Below are positions 24,708 to 34,062 of a DNA stretch of 59,636 nt, piece after piece. This DNA comes from Clostridiales bacterium. Lineage in GTDB: Bacteria > Bacillota > Clostridia > Oscillospirales > Oscillospiraceae. The notes beneath the pieces are model-generated. The model was not told the DNA's origin. It saw nothing but the letters and a program-made list of their open reading frames with translations, and did no database searches. Position 1 is the first letter of the stretch; each line of letters begins with the position of its first letter. The position numbers and the translations under genes are program-made. The stretch lies in assembly GCA_021201185.1 (NCBI GenBank), contig JAJQFJ010000029.1:1-59636 (forward strand). The letters run 5' to 3'.

Positions 24708-26132
24708 TCACCGGCTTTCTTCCTGTTGCTGCTCCTTCCTGTCAGGCTGTTCGATCTTGATCTCCAGGAAACGCTCCACATTGCTTTTCGCCGTGAGCAG
24801 GTCGATCATTTTTCTTCGTGCTGCTTTCTGGTCGGGGTAGAGCTGCTTGTTCTCGGCAGCCAGAGCAGCGTACTCATGCTTTAACGCCTTGATGGAGGGC
24901 AGCTTCTCCAGCCCCAGGGAATCAAAGTAGCGCTTCGCTGCCTCATGCAGCATGATGTCACTCCGATGAGCTTCGTAAAACGCCGCTTGTTTTTTCTTCG
25001 GGAGCTTTTTGTACTGAACATAGATGTCTCGTGTCTTGCCATAGGTGCCAATTTGCCGCTGCAACTCGGTTATCTCCTTCATCCGGGCTTCGTTGGCCTT
25101 CGTCTTACCAGCAAGCTCGTGATAGCGCTCGACTGCGGCATCACATTCCACGGCAAGCTTTCCTACATCGGTAATACCGTGTTCCTTCATCCAGAGAACA
25201 GTCTGTGCAACCTCTTTCAGATTGTAGGTCTTCGCCCACCGCTCAAAGCCAGGTGAGTTGGCCTGCGCCAGCTTTGATTGAATGTCGATCAAGGAACGGG
25301 GGCGTGTATCCTCCTTCGTGGGGAGTATCTTCTGCGCCTGCCGCTGTTTTAATGTTCGCTTGCCCTCCAGCCGTTCCCGTATGGCATCCTCGGTATAATC
25401 TTCGGCAAGAGAATCACAACGAATGAATCGTTTCCCCTCTGGGATTTTGAACGCCAGGTGTTTACCAGTCTTGACCTCGGCTCCCGCCGCCCGCATCGCC
25501 GTCAGAAAGTCCTCATAGCTTTTGCAGTCGGGAGTGAGAGCGGTGTCTATCATCTGCTCCAGCTTTTGCCGGTTGGTCAGAGGCTTGCTTTCCCCCAGCC
25601 AAGAGCCGTAACTGCCCCGGCTGGGCTTCGGGTCCTCGATGACGGACAGCCCATTTTCCAGGCAGAGGATGTCAGAAATTTTGCGAATGGCGAAGCTGGA
25701 ACCCCAGAAGTTTCTGAACTTCCGGGCGCAATCCAGGCTGGTGGAGTTGAAAATGATGTGGGAGTGGATGTGATGCTTGTCCACATGGGTGCAAACGATA
25801 AAAGCGTGGTTCCCCTTTGTCAGCGACATGGCCAGGTCATAGCCGATCTTGTTGGCCTTCTCCGGCGTGACCTCACCCGGCTTGAAGGCTTGCCTCATAT
25901 GGTAGGCAATCACGTCGTTGTCCTTATGAGTTTTTCCGGTGCGGGCGGCGTATTGTCGCTTTGAAAACAGGAATTCCGCATCCACGATGGATGGGTTGCA
26001 CTGGTAGGCGCTAATCCACTCACCATTGTCGGTCTTGTCCGGATTCTTCACATAGTCGGTTGACCGCTCCAACGCCTGGGCGATGCTGCGTCCTTTCCCG
26101 GCGTGGAGCGGCTTCAAAAACGTCGTTGCCAT
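24708..26132 (-). CDS. MOBP-type relaxase (MobA/VirD2 family)
   Basis: The protein has 474 residues. The metal-binding three-His motif is HVDKHHIHSHIIFN (His116, 121, 123 region), and the early catalytic-Tyr region is SIAQALERSTDYVKNPDKT. The C-terminal half is helical and charged, ending in a Gln/Glu-rich tail. It nicks the element's oriT and pilots the strand in conjugation. GGAGGTGAACG precedes ATG 26132. In Tn4451-type transposons the equivalent is TnpZ. mobC lies directly upstream on the same strand. Confidence 0.92.
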   Translation of the reverse strand: MATTFLKPLHAGKGRSIAQALERSTDYVKNPDKTDNGEWISAYQCNPSIVDAEFLFSKRQYAARTGKTHKDNDVIAYHMRQAFKPGEVTPEKANKIGYDLAMSLTKGNHAFIVCTHVDKHHIHSHIIFNSTSLDCARKFRNFWGSSFAIRKISDILCLENGLSVIEDPKPSRGSYGSWLGESKPLTNRQKLEQMIDTALTPDCKSYEDFLTAMRAAGAEVKTGKHLAFKIPEGKRFIRCDSLAEDYTEDAIRERLEGKRTLKQRQAQKILPTKEDTRPRSLIDIQSKLAQANSPGFERWAKTYNLKEVAQTVLWMKEHGITDVGKLAVECDAAVERYHELAGKTKANEARMKEITELQRQIGTYGKTRDIYVQYKKLPKKKQAAFYEAHRSDIMLHEAAKRYFDSLGLEKLPSIKALKHEYAALAAENKQLYPDQKAARRKMIDLLTAKSNVERFLEIKIEQPDRKEQQQEESR

Positions 26133-26149
26133 CGTTCACCTCCAAAAAG

Positions 26150-26284
26150 GCGGCGGCTCTGGGTGAGCCGCCGCCATAAATGACCTCATGGGTGAGGAAA
26201 TAGTTGTGTTGGATTTATCAAGCCTCAAATCCTATCAAGAATTTTTGAGGAGTAGGCCTGTCAAAAATGAGCAGGCCTACTTTT
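26150..26284. other. Intergenic hairpins between mobC and relaxase
   Basis: A perfect 11-bp GGCGGCGGCTC/GAGCCGCCGCC hairpin (about 26151-26177) and a 10-bp AGTAGGCCTG/CAGGCCTACT hairpin (about 26250-26280) followed by TTTTT on the + strand. The location between mobC and relaxase makes this a candidate oriT or attenuator region. Confidence 0.45.
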
Positions 26285-26288
26285 TATC

Positions 26289-26633
26289 TCATGCGATCTT
26301 CGCCAGACTCTCCAGCACTTGCCCGAAAAGCTCCGTGCAGTTGTCCAGACGTTCCCGAACATCAAGCAAATCCTGCGGATAATACCCGCCGCCGGAGTTG
26401 AGCCGCCTGGCGATCTGGTTCAGGTTGTTCGACGCTGATTTCAGATACTTGCTGCAATCCGGTATCTGAGGGATGTCCAACCGGACGATCAGCCCATTCA
26501 GGCACATCTTGCGGATAAAGGCGCTCATGTTGGAGACCCCTGCTTCCTCCATCCGCTGCTTGATGAGCTGCCGCTCTTTGTCGGATATCTTGAAATAGAT
26601 TCCATGAGTCTTTTCCTTCGCCACGCTTCGCAT
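26289..26633 (-). CDS. mobC: Relaxosome accessory protein MobC
   Basis: The protein has 114 residues. Ribbon-helix-helix-like N-terminus (YFKISDKERQLIKQRMEEAGVSNMSAFIRKMCLNG) and the typical MobC C-terminal helix (NNLNQIARRLNSGGGYY). It assists relaxase binding at oriT. ATG 26633 overlaps the stop of the upstream HTH gene (TGATG). Confidence 0.9.
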   Translation of the reverse strand: MRSVAKEKTHGIYFKISDKERQLIKQRMEEAGVSNMSAFIRKMCLNGLIVRLDIPQIPDCSKYLKSASNNLNQIARRLNSGGGYYPQDLLDVRERLDNCTELFGQVLESLAKIA

Positions 26634-26854
26634 CACCGCCCCTTCCTCTGCCAGACGATCTCATAGCCCAGGGCGTCGGCCAACTCCACCGCCTCCAGAT
26701 AGCGGAGGGAACCCCGGCTCAGCTTGCCGGAGAAGTTGGACACGCTGGAACTCCAGCCGTATTCATCCGCCAGCTTCTCCACAATCTCCTGCATGGTAAA
26801 GCCGGAGCGGATGATATTGGCCTTGATCTCGTTCTTAAACTGCCTGTTTTCCAT
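26633..26854 (-). CDS. Small HTH protein (DUF6471-like)
   Basis: The protein has 73 residues from ATG 26854. FKNEIKANIIRSGFTMQEIVEKL followed by VSNFSGKLSRGSLRYLEAVELADALG is a compact helix-turn-helix of the kind named DUF6471. Probably a regulator of the mobilization genes it is coupled to. It overlaps both neighbours. Confidence 0.65.
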   Translation of the reverse strand: MENRQFKNEIKANIIRSGFTMQEIVEKLADEYGWSSSVSNFSGKLSRGSLRYLEAVELADALGYEIVWQRKGR

Positions 26855-27104
26855 CGACCTCGTCCTCCTTCCGTAGCGCAAAGCAGCTGCCCTGCCGGGA
26901 CAGATAGCCGGCATGGGACAGCTCGCCCGTAACTTCATAAACATCCTCCATATTAAGCCGACAGGCGGCACACAGCTCATAGTCTGTCATACCGCCGTCC
27001 GAAAGGGCATACATCCTGCCCATCATCCCAACAGCCAGGAGTGACAGTTCACTGTCACGGAACGGCGCTGCCAGGATGGTCAAAAAGGTTTTGCTCTTGT
27101 CCAA
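26835..27104 (-). CDS. Hypothetical protein, possible winged-helix
   Basis: The protein has 89 residues. TTG 27104 is preferred because GAGGAGG lies 8 nt upstream; ATG 27140 is an alternative with no such site. The sequence (FRDSELSLLAVGMMGRMYAL, MTDYELCAACRLNMEDVYEVTGELSHAGYL) has a winged-helix flavour. First gene of the hyp-HTH-mobC run, overlapping the next by 20 nt. Confidence 0.5.
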   Translation of the reverse strand: MDKSKTFLTILAAPFRDSELSLLAVGMMGRMYALSDGGMTDYELCAACRLNMEDVYEVTGELSHAGYLSRQGSCFALRKEDEVDGKQAV

Positions 27105-27180
27105 TATCGATCCTCCTCGAAAAACAAGAAGGAGCCTCAATTATATGAGACTCCAAGCTGTTGATTGCTTTCATAAAAGA

Positions 27181-27213
27181 TGGCGGCTTATGCGATAAAC
27201 CCATAAGCCGCCA
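27181..27213 (-). terminator. Hairpin after the serine recombinase gene
   Basis: A perfect 12-bp inverted repeat (27181-27192 with 27202-27213) lies 20 nt beyond the recombinase stop on the minus strand. The following T content is modest. A second dyad (GGAG-CTCA/TGAG-CTCC, 27131-27154) is nearby. Confidence 0.65.
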
Positions 27214-27232
27214 CTCTGACCGTGACCTTCGA

Positions 27233-29279
<2,047 letters not shown>

Positions 29280-29355
29280 TTGCTTCGTAGCCTCCTTCCT
29301 TGATATGTATGTTCTATGGTTATGTTCGGAATGGGGAAGGACTTCATCGTACGAA

Positions 29356-29376
29356 TTTTGGTAGCCGCTACCAAAA
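29356..29376 (-). promoter_or_regulatory. Perfect 21-bp palindrome overlapping a possible tnpW promoter
   Basis: TTTTGGTAGC-C-GCTACCAAAA. On the minus strand it contains a TTGGTA -35 box followed after 17 nt by TACGAT, so a protein bound here would control tnpW and the recombinase. Related sites lie at 29503-29516, 30957-30977 and 31539-31559. Confidence 0.6.
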
Positions 29377-29399
29377 ATATTTTTTGACAAAAGGTACAT

Positions 29400-29958
29400 G
29401 GCAGCCGGGCTCTAAGTTGCTGGTCAATTCTTCATTTTGAGGAAATGACCGCATATAGATAAAATAGCGAAATCAAGTTCTGCTCTTCATAACTTGATCC
29501 ACAGCCGCTACCGAAATTGCTTCCATTGATTTAGCCGGTGGTGGTGGACAATTTGTCCACCACCTCATATTCCTGAATTTTCTGCTAAGTGGACATTTTG
29601 TCCAGTTACCTCTCCTTTGCCGTTTTTCCGCTCAGACTCTGGCAGGCAAGCCCTGCTCGGCCGCTGTGTCGTTTGATTTCTATCTTGGCAGGCTATCTCG
29701 TCGTCGCAAGCTCCATATCCCTCGCCCCGCCGCAAGCGGCAGGTCTCGCTCATTTCGCTGTTCCTCCTCATCCCAAAAAGTCTTACGACTTTTCGGGAGC
29801 CCTATTGTCATGGCCTACTTCCCCAATAGAAATATCTGTCGGACGATCATTCAGTTGTGAATTAAGCGTATTGGTTTAGCTGTTATGATTATACTACGCA
29901 TTTCCGCTTAAGCCAAGCGGAGCCGAGAGAATATTTAAGCAGATTCATTTAATTCACG
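29400..29958. other. Non-coding gap upstream of the XRE regulator
   Basis: No gene is convincing. It holds a CAAGTT/AACTTG dyad (29472-29498), a degenerate half of the GGTAGC palindrome (29503-29516), a perfect 12-bp palindrome GGTGGTGGACAA-T-TTGTCCACCACC (29540-29564) and a related TGGACA-TTT-TGTCCA (29590-29604). Confidence 0.55.
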
Positions 29959-29987
29959 TTGACTTTCATAAACAAGTACGCTATACT
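29959..29987 (+). promoter_or_regulatory. Promoter of the XRE regulator
   Basis: TTGACT (29959-29964), a 17-nt spacer, TATACT (29982-29987); GAGGGGGGA ribosome site follows. Confidence 0.8.
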
Positions 29988-30018
29988 AAGATCATCATAG
30001 AGGGGGGACGAGACAACA

Positions 30019-30540
30019 ATGGCAATCGGAGAACGGATACACTTTTTCCGCAAGAAGCGGGGCATGAAGCTGAAACAGTTGGGGCAGGCAGTTGGCTTTT
30101 CGGAGAGCAATGCTGATGTACGCATGGCGCAGTATGAATCGGGCAGCAGAACGCCAAAGGCCGACATCACAAACCGGCTGGCAAAAGTGCTGGATGTCTC
30201 GCCTAAGGCATTGACCGTCCCAGACATTGACAGCTACACCGGCCTGATGCACACGCTGTTTACATTGGAAGATGTATACGGACTAAAGGTCACTGAACTG
30301 GACGGCCAAATCGTCCTCTGTGTCGATGTACGGCAGGGGAAGGACGCCGACGAGCTGCAACGGATGCTCTGTGCATGGCAGGAGCAGTCCGCAAAGCTGG
30401 AGACTGGGGAGATCACCAAAGAGGACTATGACCGCTGGCGATACCACTATCCCGAATTGGACACCACCCAAGTACGAGCCAGGGTGCTGCCGCAAGGATT
30501 GAGTGAAATGATGATGGATAATCTTCACAATGACGATTAA
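30019..30540 (+). CDS. XRE-family transcriptional regulator
   Basis: The protein has 173 residues. The N-terminal helix-turn-helix (about 4-60: RIHFFRKKRGMKLKQLGQAVGF, MAQYESGSRTPKADITNRLAKVLDV) is followed by a roughly 110-residue domain of the kind common in Firmicute mobile elements (TGLMHTLFTLEDVYGLKV... EEDYDRWRYHYP). It is the only full-size regulator in the transposon module and so the best candidate to bind the repeated palindromes around it. Confidence 0.85.
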   Translation: MAIGERIHFFRKKRGMKLKQLGQAVGFSESNADVRMAQYESGSRTPKADITNRLAKVLDVSPKALTVPDIDSYTGLMHTLFTLEDVYGLKVTELDGQIVLCVDVRQGKDADELQRMLCAWQEQSAKLETGEITKEDYDRWRYHYPELDTTQVRARVLPQGLSEMMMDNLHNDD

Positions 30541-30956
30541 GCCTGTCGACTTTAGCAAAGAGACGAGGTAAGTCCTGAAAATCAGGACTTACCACCTCAT
30601 GCAAATCAGGAATGAAATTGAGTCAGCTAACACCATAAACAGCAATGGAGCATAGTAGAGGCCGTCCGCAAGTTCCCCAAATGGGAACTTGCGGGGACAG
30701 ACTTGTTGTTTCTGTTTTAGAAACAGCCAATATGATCAGCAAAAACTGCCTCAAGTTGTCAAAATGACAACTTGAGGCTTGATGAAAAATCTCACGGCAT
30801 CGCCACAACATAGAATTTTTAGTCGTTATCATTTTGATGACGACTAAAAGCATCTTCCTGTATGGGCTTACATACTAACCAGAGGTATAATGTTTTTATA
30901 TCAGCAGCCGATGCATCGAATAACGATGCACCGGCTGCTATTTTGCTATTATTTAT
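30541..30956. repeat. Tandem hairpin cluster with recurrent AAAAT/ATTTT loops
   Basis: Perfect or nearly perfect inverted repeats at 30567-30593 (11 bp, AAAAT loop), 30666-30694 (12 bp, CAAAT), 30707-30725 (7 bp, GTTTT), 30748-30778 (13 bp, AAAAT), 30817-30849 (14 bp, ATTTT) and 30903-30939 (16 bp, one mismatch, AATAA). Stems differ, loop size and composition are kept. No gene is apparent. Confidence 0.8.
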
Positions 30957-30977
30957 TTTCGGTAGCGGCTACCGTAA
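30957..30977 (+). promoter_or_regulatory. GGTAGCGGCTACC palindrome, copy 3
   Basis: TTTTCGGTAGCGGCTACCGTAA lies just upstream of the -35 box of the next gene. Same core as 29360-29372. Confidence 0.55.
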
Positions 30978-30980
30978 TTC

Positions 30981-31009
30981 TGGACAGGTGTTTTGCGCTA
31001 TGGTATGAT
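30981..31009 (+). promoter_or_regulatory. Promoter of the AT-hook-like gene
   Basis: TGGACA (30981-30986), a 17-nt spacer, TATGAT (31004-31009) with an upstream TG. Confidence 0.7.
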
Positions 31010-31045
31010 AGACATATACGGAGCGCTGATAGGGAGGGCGGTACA

Positions 31046-31489
31046 ATGGATGATGAAAAAAGAGGCCGTGGCAGGCCGAAGATCGACGCAAGTGTTGCCA
31101 GTTCGCTTGTGTCCAGCCGGAGGGCGCAGCTAAATGCCAAGTATATGTTCAATGGCGTCTTTCTGCTTTCCAGAGCCGGGGATAAAATCCCTGACAGCGA
31201 TCTGCTGTGGCATTCCGATGACGCCACTTATACGGCAGGCGGGCGACAAGGCATTTTGGAGCAGATCGGGCGGATGCTGGAGCAGGATCATATCGCAGAG
31301 GAAGATTGCATCTATGTGGCAAGCCTTTCAGCGCAAGCGGTAAAGGTCGGTCATACGACACGGGAGGTCGAGAAAGCGATCCGGGCTATTCGCAAGACCA
31401 CAAAAGAGCTTTCCGCCGACCCGGAGAATGCAGCGTGTCGTCGCAAGGCGATTGCCGCTGTGGAGGAATTGGAGACGATGGCACAATAG
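31046..31489 (+). CDS. Hypothetical protein with AT-hook-like N-terminus
   Basis: The protein has 147 residues. GGGAGGGCGG precedes ATG 31046. Residues 6-11 GRGRPK form an AT-hook-like DNA minor-groove motif; the rest is helical and charged (FLLSRAGDKIPDSDLLWHS, REVEKAIRAIRKTTKEL). No family recognised. It has its own promoter and is bracketed by two GGTAGC palindromes (30957 and 31539), so it may be a separately regulated DNA-binding factor of the transposon. Confidence 0.6.
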   Translation: MDDEKRGRGRPKIDASVASSLVSSRRAQLNAKYMFNGVFLLSRAGDKIPDSDLLWHSDDATYTAGGRQGILEQIGRMLEQDHIAEEDCIYVASLSAQAVKVGHTTREVEKAIRAIRKTTKELSADPENAACRRKAIAAVEELETMAQ

Positions 31490-31538
31490 TGCATCAGCAT
31501 TCCTACACTTTAGCTATATTCAATACGGAAAACCACAA

Positions 31539-31559
31539 TTTCAGTAGCCGCTACCGAAA
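31539..31559 (+). promoter_or_regulatory. GTAGCCGCTAC palindrome, copy 4
   Basis: TTTCAGTAGCCGCTACCGAAA, 50 nt after the AT-hook-like gene; one mismatch on each arm compared with the perfect copy at 29356. Confidence 0.5.
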
Positions 31560-32022
31560 ATGAGCAGACCGTCTCACATTGCATGAGGTGGTCTGCTTAT
31601 AATGTCCTGTATCCGCATGCAGGCGATTTTACCGGCAGTTGCTGATGCCCTCTACATATAACGGATGTTCCAGTTCGCTGATCTCAGAATTTTTGTTTTG
31701 ATTCGTGTGATTGTACACCGAACAGCACAGCCAGAACGTAATACAGAGAATCGCTGACTGATGAATCCGCTGTCATTTACAGCAGGAAATTTCACCGTGC
31801 AGCAAAGGCTTCTCAAAAGGGGTGGTAAATCCCCTTTGGGGAGACTTACCACCCTACGTTGATAATCGCTCCTTTGATAGCAGAAAGATCGCCATAAATG
31901 CCAGCATCAAGAGGTCAAATCGACCTCTTGAAAAAGCGCAATCGAATACAGGCATGAGGAACAAAATCCGGCAGTAAATCTCCATTTTGAGGATTTACTA
32001 AGCTGTATCAATGAATACTTGC
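31560..32022. repeat. Second hairpin cluster upstream of the tnpV 3' end
   Basis: Hairpins at 31820-31854 (GGGTGGTAA...TTACCACCC with inner TCCCC/GGGGA), 31908-31930 (CAAGAGGTC, AAATC loop) and 31973-31999 (AGTAAATC...GATTTACT, ATTTT loop). The first and third share a GTAAATCC core with the hairpin at 30567. No gene seen. Confidence 0.65.
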
Positions 32023-32376
32023 TCAATCAGAATAGACCAACTCAGCCAGAATGACCTCCTCAGCCCTGGCTTTGATGCTGTTCATACGACGCACCCATTC
32101 CATCTGATCAGTCCTTTTCAGAGCGGCGGTCACGCCCTCCTGTTCAGCCATAGCCGGGATCATGACTTCCAACCGATTATGGCAAGCTTCGTCGATCTCC
32201 GCCAGGTGGGGGAACAGCCTCTCCGTCAGCACCAGGTCACTGTACTGAATGGGACGGTGTTCCTTCAGAAATGTCCTTCTCATTCGGCCATACTTGCCGA
32301 TGTGGTAGTGCGTGGTGTCAGAGAGTGTAATATTGGGGATGTAATAGTCCCCGCATTTTGCGTAAGTGATGTCCAT
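32023..32376 (-). CDS. tnpV: TnpV-family transposon protein
   Basis: The protein has 117 residues. The family pattern is clear: YAKCGDYYIPNI, IGKYGRMRRTFLKEHR, LFPHLAEIDEACHNRLE, MAEQEGVTAALKRTDQMEWV and RMNSIKARAEEVIL. TnpV accompanies TnpX-type recombinases in Tn4451-like transposons; its role is not established. GAAGGGAG precedes ATG 32376. It is the last recognisable gene before the right 24-bp repeat. Confidence 0.85.
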   Translation of the reverse strand: MDITYAKCGDYYIPNITLSDTTHYHIGKYGRMRRTFLKEHRPIQYSDLVLTERLFPHLAEIDEACHNRLEVMIPAMAEQEGVTAALKRTDQMEWVRRMNSIKARAEEVILAELVYSD

Positions 32377-32481
32377 AGTAAGCTCCCTTCATGTTGAAAT
32401 TGGTTGCAGCTACGATAATTCCGGGATTATCACCCCTAATCTTCATAACTGCTGTCCATTTCGTCACAAACGAGCCTCAGT

Positions 32482-32564
32482 CATGATGTATTTTCGGTAC
32501 TGTCGAAAAGTACCCTTCATAAAATACATCATGGTTCGAGAGCCTGTCGGTTTACGACAGGCTC
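32482..32564. other. Right-edge palindromes of the island
   Basis: A 13-bp inverted repeat CATGATGTATTTT/AAAATACATCATG (32482-32494, 32521-32533) and a perfect 10-bp hairpin (32540-32549, 32555-32564) lead straight into the right copy of the 24-bp repeat. Confidence 0.55.
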
Positions 32565-32588
32565 AGCCCCGGCTGGTTTCAGCCGGGG
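32565..32588 (+). repeat. 24-bp direct repeat, right copy
   Basis: Identical to 19164-19187. Here it forms the hairpin downstream of the minus-strand cation exporter gene; on the + strand it is followed by seven T. Confidence 0.7.
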
Positions 32589-32599
32589 TTTTTTTGACG

Positions 32600-33481
32600 T
32601 TATTCCGCCGGATTCACGTGGACCATGCAGTGCTTCACCTGGGGATAGGTCTGCTCGATCTGGTCGTGGACGGTCTGAGCGATGGCGTGAGCCTCCACCA
32701 GGGGCAGGTCGCCGTCGGCGGAGAACTCCACGTCCACATACAGCTTTGCCCCGAACTGCCGGGTCTTGAGCAGGTCCAGGGAGCGGACCCCCTCCTGCCG
32801 GAGCACCAGCGCTCCCATCTCCCGCTCCAGTCTGGGGGAGGCCGCCCGGTCGGTGAGCTTCTCCACCGCGTCCCGGAAGATGTCCAGGGCCGCCTTCAGG
32901 ATGAACAGACAGATGACCAGACTGGCGATGGGGTCCAGGATGGGGAAGCCCAGCCTCGCCCCGGCCACGCCGATGAGACTGCCCACCGAGGAGAGGGCGT
33001 CGGACCGGTGGTGCCAGGCGTCCGCCATCAGGGCGGCGGAGCCGCACTTTCCGGCGGCCCATCTGGTGTACCAGAACATCCCCTCCTTGACGGCGATGGA
33101 GACTGCCGCTGCCCACAGGGCTATCGTTCCGGGAATCTCCAGGTCGGCGTATCCGGCGGAGGCGATGTCCCGGATGGCGGAGACGCCGATGGCCCCGCCG
33201 GTCAGGGCCAGCACCACCGCCAGCAGCACGGCGGCCACACACTCCAGCCGCTCATGGCCGTATTCATGGTCGCTGTCCGCCGCCCGGCCGGAGAGCTTCA
33301 GCCCGATCATGACGATGACGGTGGAGAATACGTCCGAGGCGGAGTGGACGGCGTCGGAGACCATGGCGGCGGAGTGGCCCACCAGGCCCGCCGCCAGCTT
33401 GCCTGCGGAGAGGAGAAGGTTGAGGACCATGGTCTGCCAGGAGACTCTCATGGCCAGGTCGAGGTGTTTGCTTTGCTCCAT
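32600..33481 (-). CDS. Cation diffusion facilitator, probable Ni/Co exporter
   Basis: The protein has 293 residues from ATG 33481 (GGGAGGGCG upstream). Six-TM CDF fold: the metal-binding SDAVHSASD and ADAWHHRSD pairs in TM2 and TM5, the SDHEYGHERLE loop, and a C-terminal ferredoxin-like cytoplasmic domain ending in HVNPAE. The substrate is inferred from the NiCo riboswitch in its leader. Its terminator is the hairpin at 32565-32588 read on the minus strand. Confidence 0.92.
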   Translation of the reverse strand: MEQSKHLDLAMRVSWQTMVLNLLLSAGKLAAGLVGHSAAMVSDAVHSASDVFSTVIVMIGLKLSGRAADSDHEYGHERLECVAAVLLAVVLALTGGAIGVSAIRDIASAGYADLEIPGTIALWAAAVSIAVKEGMFWYTRWAAGKCGSAALMADAWHHRSDALSSVGSLIGVAGARLGFPILDPIASLVICLFILKAALDIFRDAVEKLTDRAASPRLEREMGALVLRQEGVRSLDLLKTRQFGAKLYVDVEFSADGDLPLVEAHAIAQTVHDQIEQTYPQVKHCMVHVNPAE

Positions 33482-33568
33482 AGCGGCGCCCTCCCAAAAC
33501 GGTTCGATGGTACGGTTCCTCAAAGGGAAAACCGAACTGCGCTGTCACCCTGTCCATAGGATAGATAA

Positions 33569-33652
33569 AGACATCCGTGGAACCATGTCGCTGTCCCACG
33601 GATGTCTCTTTTCCGCTGCCTTTCGGCCCGGCTCAATGCCTGTTCAGTCTGC
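33569..33652 (-). promoter_or_regulatory. NiCo (czcD) riboswitch with overlapping terminator
   Basis: Read on the minus strand the leader contains ACTGAACAGGCATTGA, GCCGGGCC, GGCAGCGGA and TCCGTGGGACAG in the order of the known NiCo aptamer of Clostridia. Its 3' part overlaps a perfect 12-bp hairpin (33607-33596 with 33580-33569) able to act as terminator. Metal binding would block it and allow synthesis of the exporter. A TTGACC-18-TACAGT promoter lies at 33711-33682. Confidence 0.75.
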
Positions 33653-33681
33653 CATTCATACGGGTGGTAGATTATTGCCTT

Positions 33682-33711
33682 ACTGTAGCACGGAGGGGGC
33701 GGGATGGTCAA
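33682..33711 (-). promoter_or_regulatory. Promoter of the NiCo riboswitch transcript
   Basis: TTGACC (33711-33706), an 18-nt spacer, TACAGT (33687-33682) on the minus strand. Confidence 0.5.
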
Positions 33712-33742
33712 GGCTAACTTGGGGGGATTTGCGCCGGCCCTT

Positions 33743-33955
33743 CTACCTCCCCTGAAAGGGGCGGGGGACCGCCGTCAGGCGGTGGAGGGGTGCAGTATGC
33801 ACCCACGGCAAGATAGGCACCCGGGCGAATTCGCGGTAGGTCGGTACGAATTCGCCGGAAGCTTTTAGGGTATCGCCAGCCCCTACTGCTCTCCCTCAGT
33901 CAGCTTCGCTGACAGCTCCCTCAGAGAGGGAGCCAAGGGGTTTATGCCTTTCCCC
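33743..33955. repeat. Dispersed palindromic repeat, copy 1
   Basis: Contains CTCCCCTGAAAGGGG, CCGCC-GGCGG, GAATTCGCCGGAAG, and a CAGTCAGCTTCGCTGACAG hairpin. The same blocks recur at 41016-41176, 53082-53195 and 59395-59636. Non-coding. Confidence 0.75.
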
Positions 33956-34022
33956 GGCTCTCTCTAAAATTCCCTCCCCCGAAATGCCCCATCTCCATCT
34001 GTTCCCATCCCGGAAACTGTGC

Positions 34023-34028
34023 TATAAT
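34023..34028 (+). promoter_or_regulatory. -10 box of polA
   Basis: Perfect TATAAT 35 nt before the start; the matching -35 region is poor. Confidence 0.5.
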
Positions 34029-34062
34029 AGGACCATTGAATCCACAAAAAGGAGCGGCCCCA

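Noticed and set aside
24187..24711. Minus-strand 174-codon frame in the hairpin array
   Set aside because: It runs through all the hairpins, lacks a ribosome site and has no protein-like pattern; the DNA structure explains the region better.
26188..26382. Plus-strand 64-codon frame between relaxase and mobC
   Set aside because: It overlaps mobC antisense and reads through a terminator-like hairpin; no ribosome site.
30567..30939. CRISPR-like array
   Set aside because: The repeated feature is hairpin shape, not a constant repeat sequence with spacers; no cas genes are present.
30541..32000. Integron cassette array with attC sites
   Set aside because: No tyrosine integron integrase, the stems are perfect rather than bulged, and the genes have their own promoters.
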